Below, one piece after another: positions 32,939 through 44,856 of a DNA stretch of 64,000 nucleotides. The notes beneath the pieces are model-generated. The model was given only the letters and a program-made list of their open reading frames with translations. It was not told where the DNA came from and made no database searches. Source of the stretch: Peribolospora baueri. Lineage: Eukaryota > Basidiomycota > Peribolosporomycetes > Peribolosporales > Peribolosporaceae. The position numbers and the translations under genes were made by a program. The stretch is from the NCBI GenBank assembly GCA_029717555.1, contig JAMDHS010000015.1, positions 124,001 through 188,000 on the forward strand, in the 5' to 3' direction. Within the stretch, counting starts at the first letter, position 1. Every line of letters starts with the position of its first letter.

Positions 32939-34271
32939 ATGGCCAAGAAGGGAAAGCAGCGCGCTCAGGCGCCCAATCCGAGTGCAATTCCCAACGCAGA
33001 CCAAGCGCATCGAATCAACTTTATGTACCAGGCCGCCGCTTACTTCTCCACCTTGCCACCGAGCGCCGCCGAAGCCGCCGAAGCCGAAGGAGAGAGCGCC
33101 GGCGAGCCTTCTTCATCTACTCTCGCCGTCTGCGCTCAGGGAGACGACTCCTGGCGCGCAAGGAGGCCAAGGCGTTCGAAGGAAAGGACGAAAGAGGTAT
33201 CGCCGTTTGCGCTTGGCACCAGCATGGCAAGGTCGATTCGAGAGGTGGCTCAGAAGGTGGTGATGCGGGTGTGAGTATGAGCACGAGCCTTCTTCGAGCT
33301 GCGGTTATGGCTCGAGCAGCTCATGGATGAACCGCATCTTGCTTTCCTTTGCTTGCCGGTTTCTCTTTTGTCTTTCCTCTTCGGCAGGGACCCGTCCATC
33401 AAGCGCTCCATCTGCAAGCGCTGTCAAACCGTACTCATTCCCGGCCTTACGTCGTCCGTGCGCGTTCTGCGTGAGTGCAAGCTTCTCTTCGAAAGCCGGC
33501 CTTCTACGTCCCATCGCGTAATCAACCTAACGATCCCATCTCGTCCATCCATCCATTCATCTACCTCTTCCACTCCTTCCATCCCTCCCAGCGTCCAAGG
33601 CACACGCCCACTGGATCTACCAGACCTGTCACACGTGCTCGTACCGCCGACGCCTCCCCGCCCCTCCGACCAGCCAAGATCCCTTGGCCACTTCACTGTC
33701 AGGGCAACTGGCTTCGTCGTCGGATGTGGAGTTGCTGTGTCGGGAGGCGCGAGAGAAGGAGCGGAGGAGGGGTGTGTCGGCGGGGAAGAAGGAGGCCCAT
33801 GGTCGCGCTCACGGCCATGCTGGGGAGGAGGGACGTGGGAAGCAAGGCGGGCCGGAAGAGGAGGGAAGAGGAATGGACATTGACGTCGGCATTGCCTCCG
33901 TATCTTTGCCCGGACCCCACTCATCGTCCGACCCACTACAAGCAACACAACCGCCACCTCCAGTTCCGAGAGCGTCAATAGCACCAGCACCAGCACCAAC
34001 ACCAGCACCAACACCAACATCAACACCAACGGCAACAGCAGCGACAGCAGCAACGGCAGAGCCAAGCGCCGCCCCGAAAAAGCTCTCCCAACGCGCCCGT
34101 CGACGCGCCCATCGACGCGCCGCCCGCCTCCGCGCGAAACACCTGCGCGAGGTAGCCAAGCTTCGGAGGATGGCCCGGCGTTCTGCTACGCGCGATGGGG
34201 AAGGCGAAGGCGAGGGCGAGAGCGAAGGTGAGGGCGAGGGTGGTGGTGAGGGCGGAGGGGAGAAGGCATAG
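32939..34271 (+). CDS. RPR2: RNase P subunit Rpr2/Rpp21
   Basis: Protein subunit of nuclear RNase P, which trims the 5' leader of tRNA precursors. The N-terminal helix is HRINFMYQAAAYF and the second block SMARSIREVAQKVVMRV. After an in-frame intron comes DPSIKRSICKRCQTVLIPGL with the first two zinc-ligand cysteines, and after a second intron QTCHTCSYRRRLPAP with the second pair. This CxxC...CxxC zinc ribbon with KRS-CK-C spacing is diagnostic of Rpr2/Rpp21. Beyond the usual end of the family there are about 180 extra residues: Gly/Glu- and Ala/Pro/Thr-rich sequence, an Arg/Ala-rich basic helix (SQRARRRAHRRAARLRAKHL), and a terminal Gly/Glu repeat. Snm1, the related RNase MRP subunit, is the main alternative. 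Confidence 0.9.
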
Positions 34272-34816
34272 ACTCGAATTTCAATGACAACGCTTCACGA
34301 CGTATTTCCAATCGTGCGATCAAACCGACGGAGCGAAGGCGGAGGCGAGAGACTTCCGTCCGTCCGTCCATCTATCCATCCAAACTGACGAGTCACACCC
34401 GGTCGGTCTGGTCTGGCACGGCGACCATGTGCGTGCGATGCGTGCAAATCGTGAATTCGTAATCATGAATACCATTCCGAAAGAGGCGAAGTGGAGGAAA
34501 CTAAGAAAGGAGGGGAACGAAAAGACAAAGAGGGAGGGTAGGAGTTGGTTACTGGACTGGATTTGAGTGCCTGCATGGAATGGGGGCTTGGGGAGGGGGA
34601 CGATCTGAATGTGCCGTGTTCCGGTATTTGGGGTGGGACCCTGGGTGCTAGGGGGATTGCAGTGGGAAGGAAAGGAGAGAGAGAAGGGGGGGAAGCCAAG
34701 GATAGGCGGACGGAAGCAGCGCCTTGTCGTTCTGTGGCCAAAAGTGAGAAACGGACCTGGTAGAGTAGGCTGACTAGAAGCGAAGACTGGGAACGCGGCG
34801 CAGGGCGGCGCCGGGC
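34272..34816. other. Intergenic region between convergent genes
   Basis: No supported gene or RNA was found; likely two 3' UTRs. Confidence 0.55.
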
Positions 34817-37641
34817 TTAGTACCTCCCGCCGCCACCGCCGGTGACCCTCGAGACTGCGAAGACGCCAATGATGACGACGCCGAGGAAGCCGATGCTGGC
34901 GGGGAGGAGGAGGTCTTTGGGTATGACGCCAAAGACGAGCTCCTGATCCACCACGTCCTCCTTCGCCCCGCCCTTGTCCTTGCCCCTCTTCCCACTTCCC
35001 TCGCCCTCCTCGCCCTCCTCCTCCTCCTCCTCCGCAACGCTCTTCAAAGCAGCCTCCTTGGCCGCCTTCAAGCTCTTCGCGTGCATCTCCCCCGTCCGCG
35101 CTTTCTCCGCCTCCCATCCCTTCCCGCCCTGCACATACAGAATCACCCGGTCCTTGCCCTGCGCACGCGCGACCTTGACCGCGTCCCGTACGTCGTCATC
35201 GGCGGTGATGAGCACCATGTCCCCGTCGTCGTCCGTGTACGCAAGCTGAAAGTCGTTCGGGTCCGGCCCCGTCGCCGGTACCGCGGCCGTCGAGGGGGGC
35301 GGGGCCGTGGGTGCGTCGAGGTCGGAAGCGGGAGGCGTTGGAGGCACGCCCGTTGCGCCCGGACCCGCGGTAGCGGCGGCGCTGGCCTCGGCAAAGAAGG
35401 GATCGCCGACGAGCTTGATGGCGACAATCTCGCGGATGTTCTCAAAGTTGTCGTACCGCGCCGAGAACCGGTGCGTCCTGCCGGAGGGGGTGACAAACTT
35501 GAACAGGTACGTGCCGTCGTCGATCGGCACGCCGACGCCAGCGCCCATGCCCGTGCCGCCCCCGATGCTGCCGGCGACGCCGGACGCGGCCCCGCTGGCG
35601 CCAAGGAAGCCGCCCACATTGGAGTGGTCGTCGCCGACGACGGAAGCCGAGTCGTTCGGGTGTACTTCGCTCGCTGGAGAGCTGACGCCGATGGGGAAGT
35701 CGTGCAAGTCCCTCCCCGGGCGGAGCGGGGATTCGACGGGAGCGTCGTGCGCGCCAGTGTGTCCCGAGAGGGCCGACTCGGTGTCGGCGCCGTCGACCGC
35801 AGAGCCTTGGCCGAACGAGTTCCAGAAACGGTTCCACATGGGCCCGCCCGAGCCGGCGTCGCCGCTTTCCGAGCCCATCGAGTTGATTTGCTCCAACGTG
35901 GCGTAGGTTAGCTTAAGTACGTCCACCACGCCTACGAGGCGCTCGCTATCCACGACAGGAAGGTTGAGATAGTGACCGTCTGCAGACGAAAGGAAGAGGA
36001 GAACGGACAGAACAAATGAGAACCGATGTAGTGAGTGCCGGAAGGAACGGGCGACGACCCACCGTGCATCTTCCTCAAAGCGGCCTGAATGGTGAGCGAA
36101 GGTTCGGCGACGTCGGGATGGGGCGTCATGACCCTGACCACGCTGCAAGTGCGAGGGTCGAGGCCGGCGGCAATAACGCGCAGCACGACGTCCTTGGAGG
36201 TGAAGATGCCGGCGATCTTGCCCGACGGGATCTGTCCTCCTCCAGGTGGACCACCGACGGGACCGGATTCCATGACGCAGACGGCGGTGGTGTGGTGCTC
36301 GGCCATGAGCTTGGCGGCATCTTTGACGGTGGTACGCACGCCGACGGTGGCAGGGAGGGTGCGCGAGTCGAGGATGGTGGTAAGGTCGGGGATGCTCATC
36401 TTCTCCCTCAAAGCGTCGATGTACTGCATCATGGCAGCCTGAGGTCCACCGACGGCGCCCGTACCCCATTCGGTCTGCACGCCCTCGAGGGCATTGTAGA
36501 GCTTCTGAGATGAACCATGCGCACGTTCGAGCTTTTCGAGGGCTTCGTAGAACACTTTGGCAATGTCCAAAAGGCCGACGACATCGCCTTCTTCATTGCA
36601 GACAGGCTACGAGAAGACGCAAAGGGAAGTGAGAGTGAGATGAGGAAAAGGCGGGAGAAGGCAAGCGGCGGAGCGATTGTCATGTCTTGCGGTGAATGAG
36701 AGATGACTCACCAAGTGACGGAAGCCACGGGTGACCATGGTGTTGAGCGCATCGGTGGCGCTGGTCGTGTCGCGCGTCACCATGGGGTTACGGGTCATGA
36801 TAGCCGAGACGGGAGTGGACCGGGCGTCGAGGCCCTGGGCGACGACCTAAAGAGGGAACGAAGGAACAGATGCGTCAATGCTCGCCTCGGTATTCGCTCT
36901 CCAAGCCCTCGAGCCTGGGGAACCGAAGGAACAAACAGAAAACCCAAGTGGCGCGCTGGCGATGACGCACCCTGAAAGCCAAATCTTTGGCGGTGAAGAT
37001 ACCGCAGAGATGTTCGTCCTCATCCACGACGAGCACGCAGTCCGTCCTCTTGGCCGCACAGAGCTGGGAGGCGTCTGCGACAGAGATGTGAGACGGCACG
37101 GTGAGGGCGGGCAAGGGGCGAAGGGCGGAGACGGTGCCGGCGGCGGTGCGAGAAGTCTTTCGAGTGCGCTTGCTACCGCTTCCGTGGCCGGAGGAGGCGC
37201 CGCCGGTGTTGCGCTTCCGGGCCAGCTCGTTTTCGATCTTCTTGCGAATCGCCTAAAGAGTTAAGACATGGAGGATAAGAGATGTATCTACGCTGTATGT
37301 GCCAGCGGCGCTGGTCTCCACCTCTCCCCTGTTTCTTTGCTCACCTCATCCCTTTTGCTCTGCCTCTTTCTCGTCTCGCTCAAGCCGAGATCGGAGCCAT
37401 GGTCGCTCCTGCCAGAGTGGAGCGGGGAGCCACGGTAGGCAGACATGTCGTTCGGCTGACTGGTAAGAGAGACGGCGGGAGGCCGACGAGGACGAGAAGG
37501 GTGAGGAGGGGAGGAAGGGTCGACGGAGGGGGATGATGCAGAGGAGGGGAAGGCGAGGGAGGCGACGGGCGAGTGAGGACGATCGTCGAAAGATTCGCCG
37601 AACGTGCTCGCGGTGCGCGACCTGATTGGGATTTTAGACAT
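34817..37641 (-). CDS. CBS- and PB1-domain protein with C-terminal membrane anchor (Mug70-like)
   Basis: Architecture as in the fungal CBS/PB1 proteins typified by S. pombe Mug70. After a Ser/Pro-rich N-terminus and a basic stretch, four CBS motifs follow: VADASQLCAAKRTDCVLVVD/HLCGIFTAKDLAFRV; ATDALNTMVTRGFRHLPVCN/VVGLLDIAKVFYEAL; TVKDAAKLMAEHHTTAVCVM/IAGIFTSKDVVLRV; and LTIQAALRKMHDGHYLNLPV/LVGVVDVLKLTYATL. These form two Bateman modules, which usually bind adenine nucleotides. The PB1 domain has the basic cluster around YLFKFVTPSGRTHRFSARY and the acidic OPCA patch AYTDDDGDMVLITADDDV, so it could pair head to tail. The end is a single hydrophobic helix LLLPASIGFLGVVIIGVFAV followed by a few residues, a tail-anchor arrangement. 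Ligand and pathway are not known from sequence. Confidence 0.92.
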
Positions 37642-38791
37642 GGAGGGGGGAGGAGGAAGGGAGGAGAGCGGACGAGGGTCCAGCTGGGTGTGAGTGCGAG
37701 CGGTGTGTGGTCGGCAAGGTGCAGGCAGAGAAATGGAAAGGCGGTGAGAAAGAGGAGATGAGGACGAGGTGTAAGGATAACGAGACGGCACGCGAAGAAG
37801 GAAGAAGGAAAAGGTCTACGAGAGGGAAAAGGAGGGTCGACTATGCGGACGACGAGGTGCGAGGGCCTCTCTCTGCCCTCTACACTACGTATACCGCCCC
37901 TCGGAGACAGCGACGGCGGGGGGTTGATATCGACAAGAGGAAATGAAGGGAAGGCCGGCCTTTTTTCTTCTTCCTGGCTTGCACGGGCGCTCGCTAGCTA
38001 GCTGGCTCGTACGTTTCGTTCGCCCGCTCGCTCACCTTGGAAGATGACGGCCACGTGGGACGGGGCTGCCGGTGACTTGGAGGGCAACGCCGAGGGTATG
38101 TAGAGAGGAGACGAAGTGGAGTCGAGTCCGACTCCGAGGTGGTGGTCGTGGTCGTTGTCGTGGTCGTCGTTGGCGCCCGTCGGCCGTTGTCGGTCACCCG
38201 TCCATGCGGAAAGTCACGGCGACGCGTCGGCGCACGTGGCGTGCGTGAGGGCGACGGCGGCGAGTGCTGCGGCGGCGGCGCCATAACGCCGCAGCGGGTA
38301 TTAATGAATTCCGCAAGTGCCCATTTGTAATTGGGGTGCGCTGCGGCGAGACTGCGGCTGCTGCGGCTGCCACGCCGGCTGAGGCGGCCGAGCGGTGGTG
38401 ATCGCCATCCCGACCACGCCAAGGCTCGACTCGAGCAGCCGAAGAAGCAACGCGAGGCGACGTCGGCCAAACAAGAAAGACAGAAAGAAGAGAAGAAGGA
38501 CTCGTTCGTGGTCGTCGCTCTCTCTCCACCATCTTCGCCCCACCTCGTCCATTGGCACACGCGCCAGCCTCGCGTCCCACCTTCCTTCCATTCCCTCCAC
38601 GCCCACCACTCCCCGTTCCTTCCCTTCGCAGGCCGGAGGCGACGGACCGAGCGAGCGAACACTCGTTACTTTCCCACTCCTCATCCGCACGGCGGTCCTC
38701 ATCTCGTTCGCACCTACGACCCACGTCCAGGTCGCATCCATCCCCTTCGCACCACTCTGCACGGACGTGGATCAGAAGAAGCGAGGGCAAG
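37642..38791. other. Divergent upstream region, 1.15 kb
   Basis: Lies between the CBS/PB1 gene and the UPF0658 gene. It has a GTGGTCGTC-type repeat near 38139-38171 and GCGGC-rich stretches. Open frames cross it but none shows a motif or plausible composition. Part of it is probably the 5' UTR of the gene on the right. Confidence 0.45.
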
Positions 38792-40776
38792 ATGAACAAG
38801 GTGAGCCGACGGCACGGCGTGACCATGTCCTTCCCTTGCGCTGCATCTCACCATCTCCCTCCCTCGCCCTCCACTCAAAGCTCACCTCGTTCCTGCCAGC
38901 GTCCAGGTCCTGTCGCCTCTTCCTCCTCGTCATCCTCCTGGAGGCGGTGGCAGACGTCGCCATCGAGGCCAACCTCTTCATCCGATTCCGATTCGGCGTG
39001 CAGCACCAGAACAGCACCAACCTCGTCATCGACCACTCGCAGCAGAGGACGCTGCCCGTTTACCTGGGCATCTTTTGCATGGCACAGTGCGTCTCCTCGT
39101 TTCTCGCCACGATCACTAGCCCACCTCTTGTCCGCTCACTCTCGCCTGCCCTTTGCGTTCGCATCCCCGCAGCATTTACCAAATCGTCCTTGCCTTCGAT
39201 GCCGCGCACGCGCGCAATACCATCCAGATCATCGGGCTGGCCATTTTCAATCTCATGTTGTGCGTCTCTTCACTTCTCCCGCGCGCGTCCTCATGAACGA
39301 GACCAGTCTCCCCTCGCTCTCGCTCAATCCCTTCTTCCCTTTGCAGCCTCATCTACGCGGTGATCCAAATCTCCGAGATCCGCGACGTCCTCGGCACCGG
39401 CGTCGTCCCCGGTTCGAGCAACAAGGTGCCCGTGCAGATCCTGACGGGCGCCATACCTATCATCATTGCTGCCGCCGAGATCGCGTTTTGCGTCTTGACT
39501 TGGTTTATTTACAGGGCATTCGGGTGCGTGTGCGGGCGCGAGTGCAGTCGGAGCGCGGTGTTGACCGGCAGGGCTGACCACCAGGACTTCGGACGCTTTT
39601 TTTTCCATCGTTCCACTGGATGTCTTCCGTGCCTTGTACGCAGATGGTGAGCTCCTCACTTCGACTCTCCGTCCCCATCCCTCACCCCCGGTCCCTAGTC
39701 GCTTATTACTTGTCGCCCACCTCTAATGCCTGATTCTTATTTGTCCGCTCCTTCCTCCGGCCTCACCCAACCAGGGACATCTACAAGAAGATTGGCGCAG
39801 ACAGGGGCATCAAGCGCGCCTACCTAACCTACCAGGTTTTCCTCTGTCTGCTCAAATTTGGCGTCTTCTTCTTCGTCGCATTCTCGTTGCAGGTCAGTGC
39901 GGCGCCGCGGCCAGCGGTGTAGCCTTTCCGACGCGACGAGCACCTCTTCACGTGCGCGGACGCTTACACCCGTCCTTGCACCGCCTTTTACCTCGCCTGC
40001 ACGCAGTTCGTCCTCATCGTCCTCAACTCCCAAGACGTGGAGTACGACCTGACCATCGTAGCCGTCCCTCTCTCCTTCCTCCTCGTTCTCGCCGGATGGT
40101 ACTCTGTGCGGCACGAGATCCGATGGCTCGTAGCCGTATTCTTGACTGGCTGTACGGCTGGCATGACCTATTTTGTGTTCAAGGTGCGTCACCTCGGGCT
40201 CGCTGGCTTTTTCCAGTTCGTTCACGCGTGTTTACTCGTCCATGCTCCCGTTGCCAGCTTTTCCGCATCTTCACCCAGTCCAAGTACCGCGACGTCAAGG
40301 CGTCCTTGGCCACGTTCTGTGAGTCGTCACCGCTGGCGTCTATGTTGTCCGCCCTTGCTAAACTCGTCTTTCACAACTCTGTCCGTCTGTCTTATTCGCC
40401 TTCGCCTTCGCCGACCCACAGCGATCCTGGCCATTGTCAATCTCCTAGGCGTTTTCATCTACACCGTCCTCTGCCTTCGGAATTTCGGCGAGGGGCTTAA
40501 ATACCACCGTGCGTCGCCTCGCCGGTTCCCTTGCGCCTTGCTCAGGTTCTCCGCTCCCACCTCCGCGCTGACCGCCCTTCGTCCCTCCCTTTCTCCTTCC
40601 TTCGCCCCGGCCGACAAACAGTCTCCAAGTCCGAAAGGCGCGCGCCCTTCTTGCGTGACCTAGACGACGACGGCGAACAGGGGTATCTGCCGCCGGGCAA
40701 AGTGGGCGCCGTACGGCTCGGGTCGGCCAACACCTCAAGGGAGTCGATGAAGATGTCCAGGATGAGCTTGGATTGA
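38792..40776 (+). CDS. UPF0658 Golgi apparatus membrane protein
   Basis: Multi-pass protein of the fungal UPF0658 family (S. pombe C1952.10c type), located in Golgi membranes, function unknown. Ten exons (38792-38800, 38881-39086, 39173-39259, 39347-39523, 39644-39646, 39775-39892, 40007-40183, 40258-40318, 40422-40508, 40622-40776) give exactly 359 residues. The family blocks are LFLLVILLEAVADVAIEANL, QIVLAFDAAHARNTIQIIGL, LIYAVIQISEIRDVLGTG, PIIIAAAEIAFCVLTWFIY, FGWDIYKKIGADRGIKRAYL with TYQVFLCLLKFGVFFF, LTIVAVPLSFLLVLAGWYSV, FKLFRIFTQSKYRDVKASL and ILAIVNLLGVFIYTVLCLRN. Seven or eight membrane helices are visible. The fifth exon is only three bases (ATG), giving the Trp of FGWDIYKKIG. The start exon codes only MNK; the acceptor at 38880 was chosen because it keeps frame with that ATG. 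Confidence 0.87.
39644..39646 (+). other. Predicted 3-nt microexon of the UPF0658 gene
   Basis: Between an upstream intron ending in GTACGCAG and a donor GTGAGC lies the triplet ATG. Joined to the preceding GG and the following GGAC it completes GGA-TGG-GAC (Gly-Trp-Asp), restoring FGWDIYKK as I recall it for this family. Skipping it also keeps frame and only loses the Trp. Confidence 0.65.
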
Positions 40777-40943
40777 TTTCGACTCCGCCGTGCCCGTCAA
40801 AAGCTTTACCCGTCCGTCCTTTCCGTCGCTCCCCGGTCTCGCTTCTCTCCTCTTCGTCGCGCCCATCTCCCGCGGTCTTCGTCGATCCATCTGTCCGTCC
40901 GTCCGTCTGGCTATACCACTTGGCAAGCCTCTGTACCAATGTC

Positions 40944-40968
40944 CTTCCTTCCTTCCTTCCTTCCTTCT
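40944..40968. repeat. (CTTC)n tetranucleotide repeat
   Basis: About six copies of a four-base unit in the 3' flank of the UPF0658 gene. Confidence 0.9.
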
Positions 40969-41184
40969 CCTACGCTCCCTCGTCTTGGCTTTCTTCCAGG
41001 TCCTCCGTCGTCTCTCGTCTCGTCTGCTCTCGCACTCTCTGGTCTTCCGGGTTCGCGTCCCCTCCGTTCGCCGCTATTACGATTCCGATCCCTCGGGTAC
41101 CGAGCGCCTCCTGCCGGTCTCTCCCCTTTCTTACATCCACACTCCCTCCATCCTGCAAGTCGTCCCATTATTCGACGGTCGACC

Positions 41185-41207
41185 CCATCCATCCATCCAT
41201 CCATCCA
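41185..41207. repeat. (ATCC)n tetranucleotide repeat
   Basis: About five to six copies of a four-base unit in the same intergenic region. Confidence 0.85.
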
Positions 41208-41939
41208 GAGCAACTGGCAGACGGACTGCCCCGTCATACACCGCCTCAGTGCCGTCCTCTTCACGCAGCTCCACTCAGCTCTGTTTTTCGTCTCCCTCTC
41301 TTCTTTCTTCTGATCTGATACTCCCTCATCCCGCCGTTTCCTCCTTCACTCCTTTCTTCCCCGGTCTTCGGTGTCGGCCGTCTCATCTCACACCGACGCA
41401 ATCTGTAGCACTTTCATTCTTTCCCCGCCTCTCTTTCCTTCCTTTTTTCATTTTTTTTCTTGGCGTTCCGTGTCCGCCGCTGGTCATCGGCGCGCGCGTT
41501 CGGTCGGTCCGGCGGGGTTCTTGATGGTTCTCGATGGTTTGTGATCGTAGTCGTTCCCCCTCCCAGCGTCGTTCTTGATTTCGTCTGGTTATATATGGAC
41601 TCTCTCTCTCTCTCTCACCGTCGGCCGTCTCGCGTGAATAAGCGCGAAAGAGCGCCGTGTGAGTTCAGCAAAGGGAGCTTAAATCGTCCACCTCCGTCGT
41701 CTCTGTCCCTGTTTTTCCTTGGCGACGGACTGAGGAGGTCACACGCTCTTTGAAAAAGGCACACTGCGCAATTGGCGCTGCTGCGACTCTGAACGGAGGA
41801 TTCCTCGTTTGTTAGACGAAGCGTGTCCTTTGGACGGATGCCACCCTCAGGAGGTGAAAGCAAAGGCACAAACAAAGAAGTGGTCGCTCGCTCAGTGCTT
41901 GAGCCTACGGACCAACGAGTGACACCTCTCCAGGTCAGA

Positions 41940-44856
41940 TCAAATCCCCCTGAACACGTTCTTGCTCGCCGATCGAACTTCACCCCGACTCCGCCTCTTC
42001 TGCCTCCCGAACCTCGCCTCCCCTTCCACGTTCGCCCCGTCCCCGCTCGCTCCGGCACCTCCTTTCTCCAGCCCGTGCCCAAACCGCTCCACTTTGCCCG
42101 CCGCGCCCGCACCAGTCCCAGCCGAGGCCGACGTTTTTCGCTTCTTCGACTCGCCAGAGGGGATGAAGGAGATGGAGCGATCGCCTCCTCCTCCTTTCCT
42201 GCCGCCCGAGGAGTCCCTACGGCCCCCTTTGGTCGCCGCATCTCCCTTTCGCATCCGCTCTCCAAACGTCGCCTTGCGCTTGACGTACCCTCCCGAGGAT
42301 GCCGTCCCTTCACCATCCGCATCGACCAGACGAGGTCGCGAGCCGGCCGACGCCGCCGCCGCCGATGACGACGACGACGACGGAGCGGGTGGACCGTTCT
42401 GTGCGACGGGTTGACGGTCTCGCTCACGGGGCTGTCCCTTCGATGGTCGAAATTGGCCGAGATCTGAGAGAAGGAAGACCGGCGGCAGTGGGGGACACAA
42501 AGTGTGCATGCGCGTATGGACGTTGAATAACGATCCGCTCGTCGATCGATCGGTTGTCGGTCCGAGAATGAACGAGGACACAGAGACTTACCTCCCTCGT
42601 CGCTGCTGTCTCCTGATTCGCCTTCGTCCTCGTTCTCACTGCTCCCCTCATCATCGTCGCTCGAGCCTCTCTCGCTCTCTTCTTCCTCCTCTTCCACCGC
42701 CGTCTTCTTCCGGCCCTGTCGCACCATAAGCAAGAAACCAAGCGAGATGGCATGAGCAAAGACAATCTCGCCGAGTGGACAACCTGTCGGAGCAACCGAC
42801 AGAAGCGACTGGGGACAAGAAACGCTCACCCCGCTAGCAGCAGTAGAAGGATTGAGGAGAGCGAATTCCCTGCTGGTGTCGTCGACCTCAAACTCGGGGT
42901 TCTCGAACATTGCGGCGAAACGCTCGTCTTTGAGCAACGACGGTGCAGACTTGGCCTTGTCATTTGTCTTCTTCCTCTTGTCTCCCTCTCCCCCGTCGTC
43001 TTCCTCCTCATCTCCTTCCTGTTCAGCAGCCTTACTGGCCCTCTTCTCAGTCCTCCTCCTCTCCTTTTCCTCCTTCTTCATCAGCGTCTCCGCCAGCTGC
43101 TTGTTGACCTTGGGCAGGTCCCGCTTAGCCTTGATCCTGCTCTCCGCCTGCTTCTCCATCTGCTCCTTCAGGACCTTCTCCTTGTGCTCCGCGTACAGCG
43201 TCGGATTGGCGATCAGTCGTGCCTTGTTATAAATCGGCAGGGACACGAAGAAGCCGTGCATGTACGGTTTCAGAAGGGCAGTGCCGACAAGGTGTTCCAT
43301 CCCGAGACTGTGGAAAGATGAGCACGTGCGCAGCATTTAGGATAAGTGATGATTGACGAGTGCGACGCGAGAGAGATATGACGATCTCAACGAACCTCGC
43401 GAGCTCCTTTCGATCAACAAACTTGTAGTCATCATACACCGTCGCCACCGCGTTCTCCTCCAGTTCCTCGGTGACATTGTCCAAGAAGGAGCACCAGCGC
43501 GGGGCGGGACCAAGTTGAGGAATGTAGTAGGTAGTCATCTGTACTCCCTCGTTGGCCATCATGATAAGGCCGGAAGAGGAGACATGATGGACGCAGTTGA
43601 TATCTGTCGTGGGTGTTATGGAAGTGAGGTTGGCGGCCTTGACGGACAATAAGACGAAGACCAATGAGCTTGGGACAAGTAGGGCGGGCTGAACAGTTGA
43701 GCGATCCCTTACCGTGTTCTTATCCCAGATCTTGATGACTTTGGCATCTGCGCTCAGAATCTTGCCCTCCGCCTCGTGTCTGCTCGAGCCCTCGGTCCAC
43801 TGCACCGTCTTGATCGGAAGACCATATCCTTGGTCCTTTACAGTGAAAGGTCTCGGGCTGCGTAAGTCGTAGAGCAATACGTGGCCGGTGGAAGTGCCAG
43901 CTGCGAGAGTGAGACCATCGGAGCGGCTGGCAAGAGCGGTGACTCCCAGAGGACGAGTGGAACTTTTTCCCTGGTCGTCCATCACGGCCGGCAGAGCAGA
44001 TGCGGAGGACAGCGACTGGACGACCTGCGGAACCGCCACCGAGAGAAGGCCCGCTCGTCGTCGGGAGCGCGGATCCCATAATTCCACCGTTCCCGGACCA
44101 TCCGTGCCGAAGGAGAGAAGCTGATGAGCGGGATTGATATCGATGACATTCACGCCCTGGACCTCGGCATCGCTTCCTTCCACGAAGCCAATTCCTTCGC
44201 CCATGACGTAAGGAGAAAGGAAACGTCCGTGATCAAGGTTGAGTCGGTAAACCTCATTCCCCGAGGCGGAGATAAGTGCGTCGCAAGAGGGAAAGTGGTA
44301 GGCAATGGAGCGGCCGAAGCGGGGGATGCGAGTACGATAGTGGAAACCGGCTTGGGTGTGCAGCTCGATAGAGCGGTCCGCCTGGAGGTGGACCGTCTTC
44401 GTCCAGTCGTCGGAGAGGATCTGAATAGGATGAGGATAATAATTCTTGAGCAACGAGATTCATCAGGGGAAGCTTTCCTCCTTTCCGCCCACTTACTTTA
44501 AAATCGACGTTCTCCGCGTCCGTGTGCCGCTCAAACTTCATCGCGAGCTGATACAAATCGTAGACCCTCATCTGAGGCTTGTAAGTGCCCGTGGCAATAG
44601 CATGCTTCCCATCGGGAGTGACCTCGATCTTGTTGCTCGCCTCCGGGAACTCAAAGTCCTGAATGAGCTCGATCCTGTCCGTCTCATCCTCGCGCCTCCG
44701 TCGTCGCTTCTTCTTCCAAGCAAGCGACTTTTGGAGGAAGGCCGGGGTGGCGGAGGAAGCGTTTGCGCCTGGAGTGTCGTTAGTGCGCGAGCCGCCTCCG
44801 GAGACGGTGTACACCTTGACGTTGCCCGTGCCTGCCGTTCCCAACGAGGTCACCAT
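41940..44856 (-). CDS. ENP2: Nucleolar protein Enp2/Nol10, ribosome biogenesis
   Basis: WD-repeat nucleolar protein of the small-subunit processome, required for 18S rRNA maturation. The N-terminus is GTAGTGNVKVYTVSGGG, then RIELIQDFEFPEASNKIEVT with GTYKPQMRVYDLYQLAMKFE, a typical Enp2 opening. The propeller continues through IPRFGRSIAYHFPSCDALIS, SGNEVYRLNLDHGRFL, LSFGTDGPGTVELWDPRSR, TSTGHVLLYDLRSPRPF and AKVIKIWDKNT. Past the propeller come APRWCSFLDNVTEELEE, YMHGFFVSLPIYNKARLI, and the NUC153 block LLKDERFAAMFENPEFEVDD. The last exons are acidic, then Ser- and Lys/Arg-rich, as expected for the nucleolar tail. About seven introns. It is divergent from the gene to its right with only 163 bases between the starts. 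Confidence 0.93.

Larger units (their letters stand above)
40777..41939. other. Intergenic region between convergent genes, with microsatellites
   Basis: Pyrimidine-rich and AT-poor. Contains a TTCC array (40944-40968), a TCCA array (41185-41207) and a short CT run near 41600. No conserved coding frame. Confidence 0.5.

Noticed and set aside
41615-43336. 573-codon minus-strand frame in the ENP2 region
   Set aside because: Its left half is intron read-through in a different frame; the true C-terminal exons use another frame ending at 41940.
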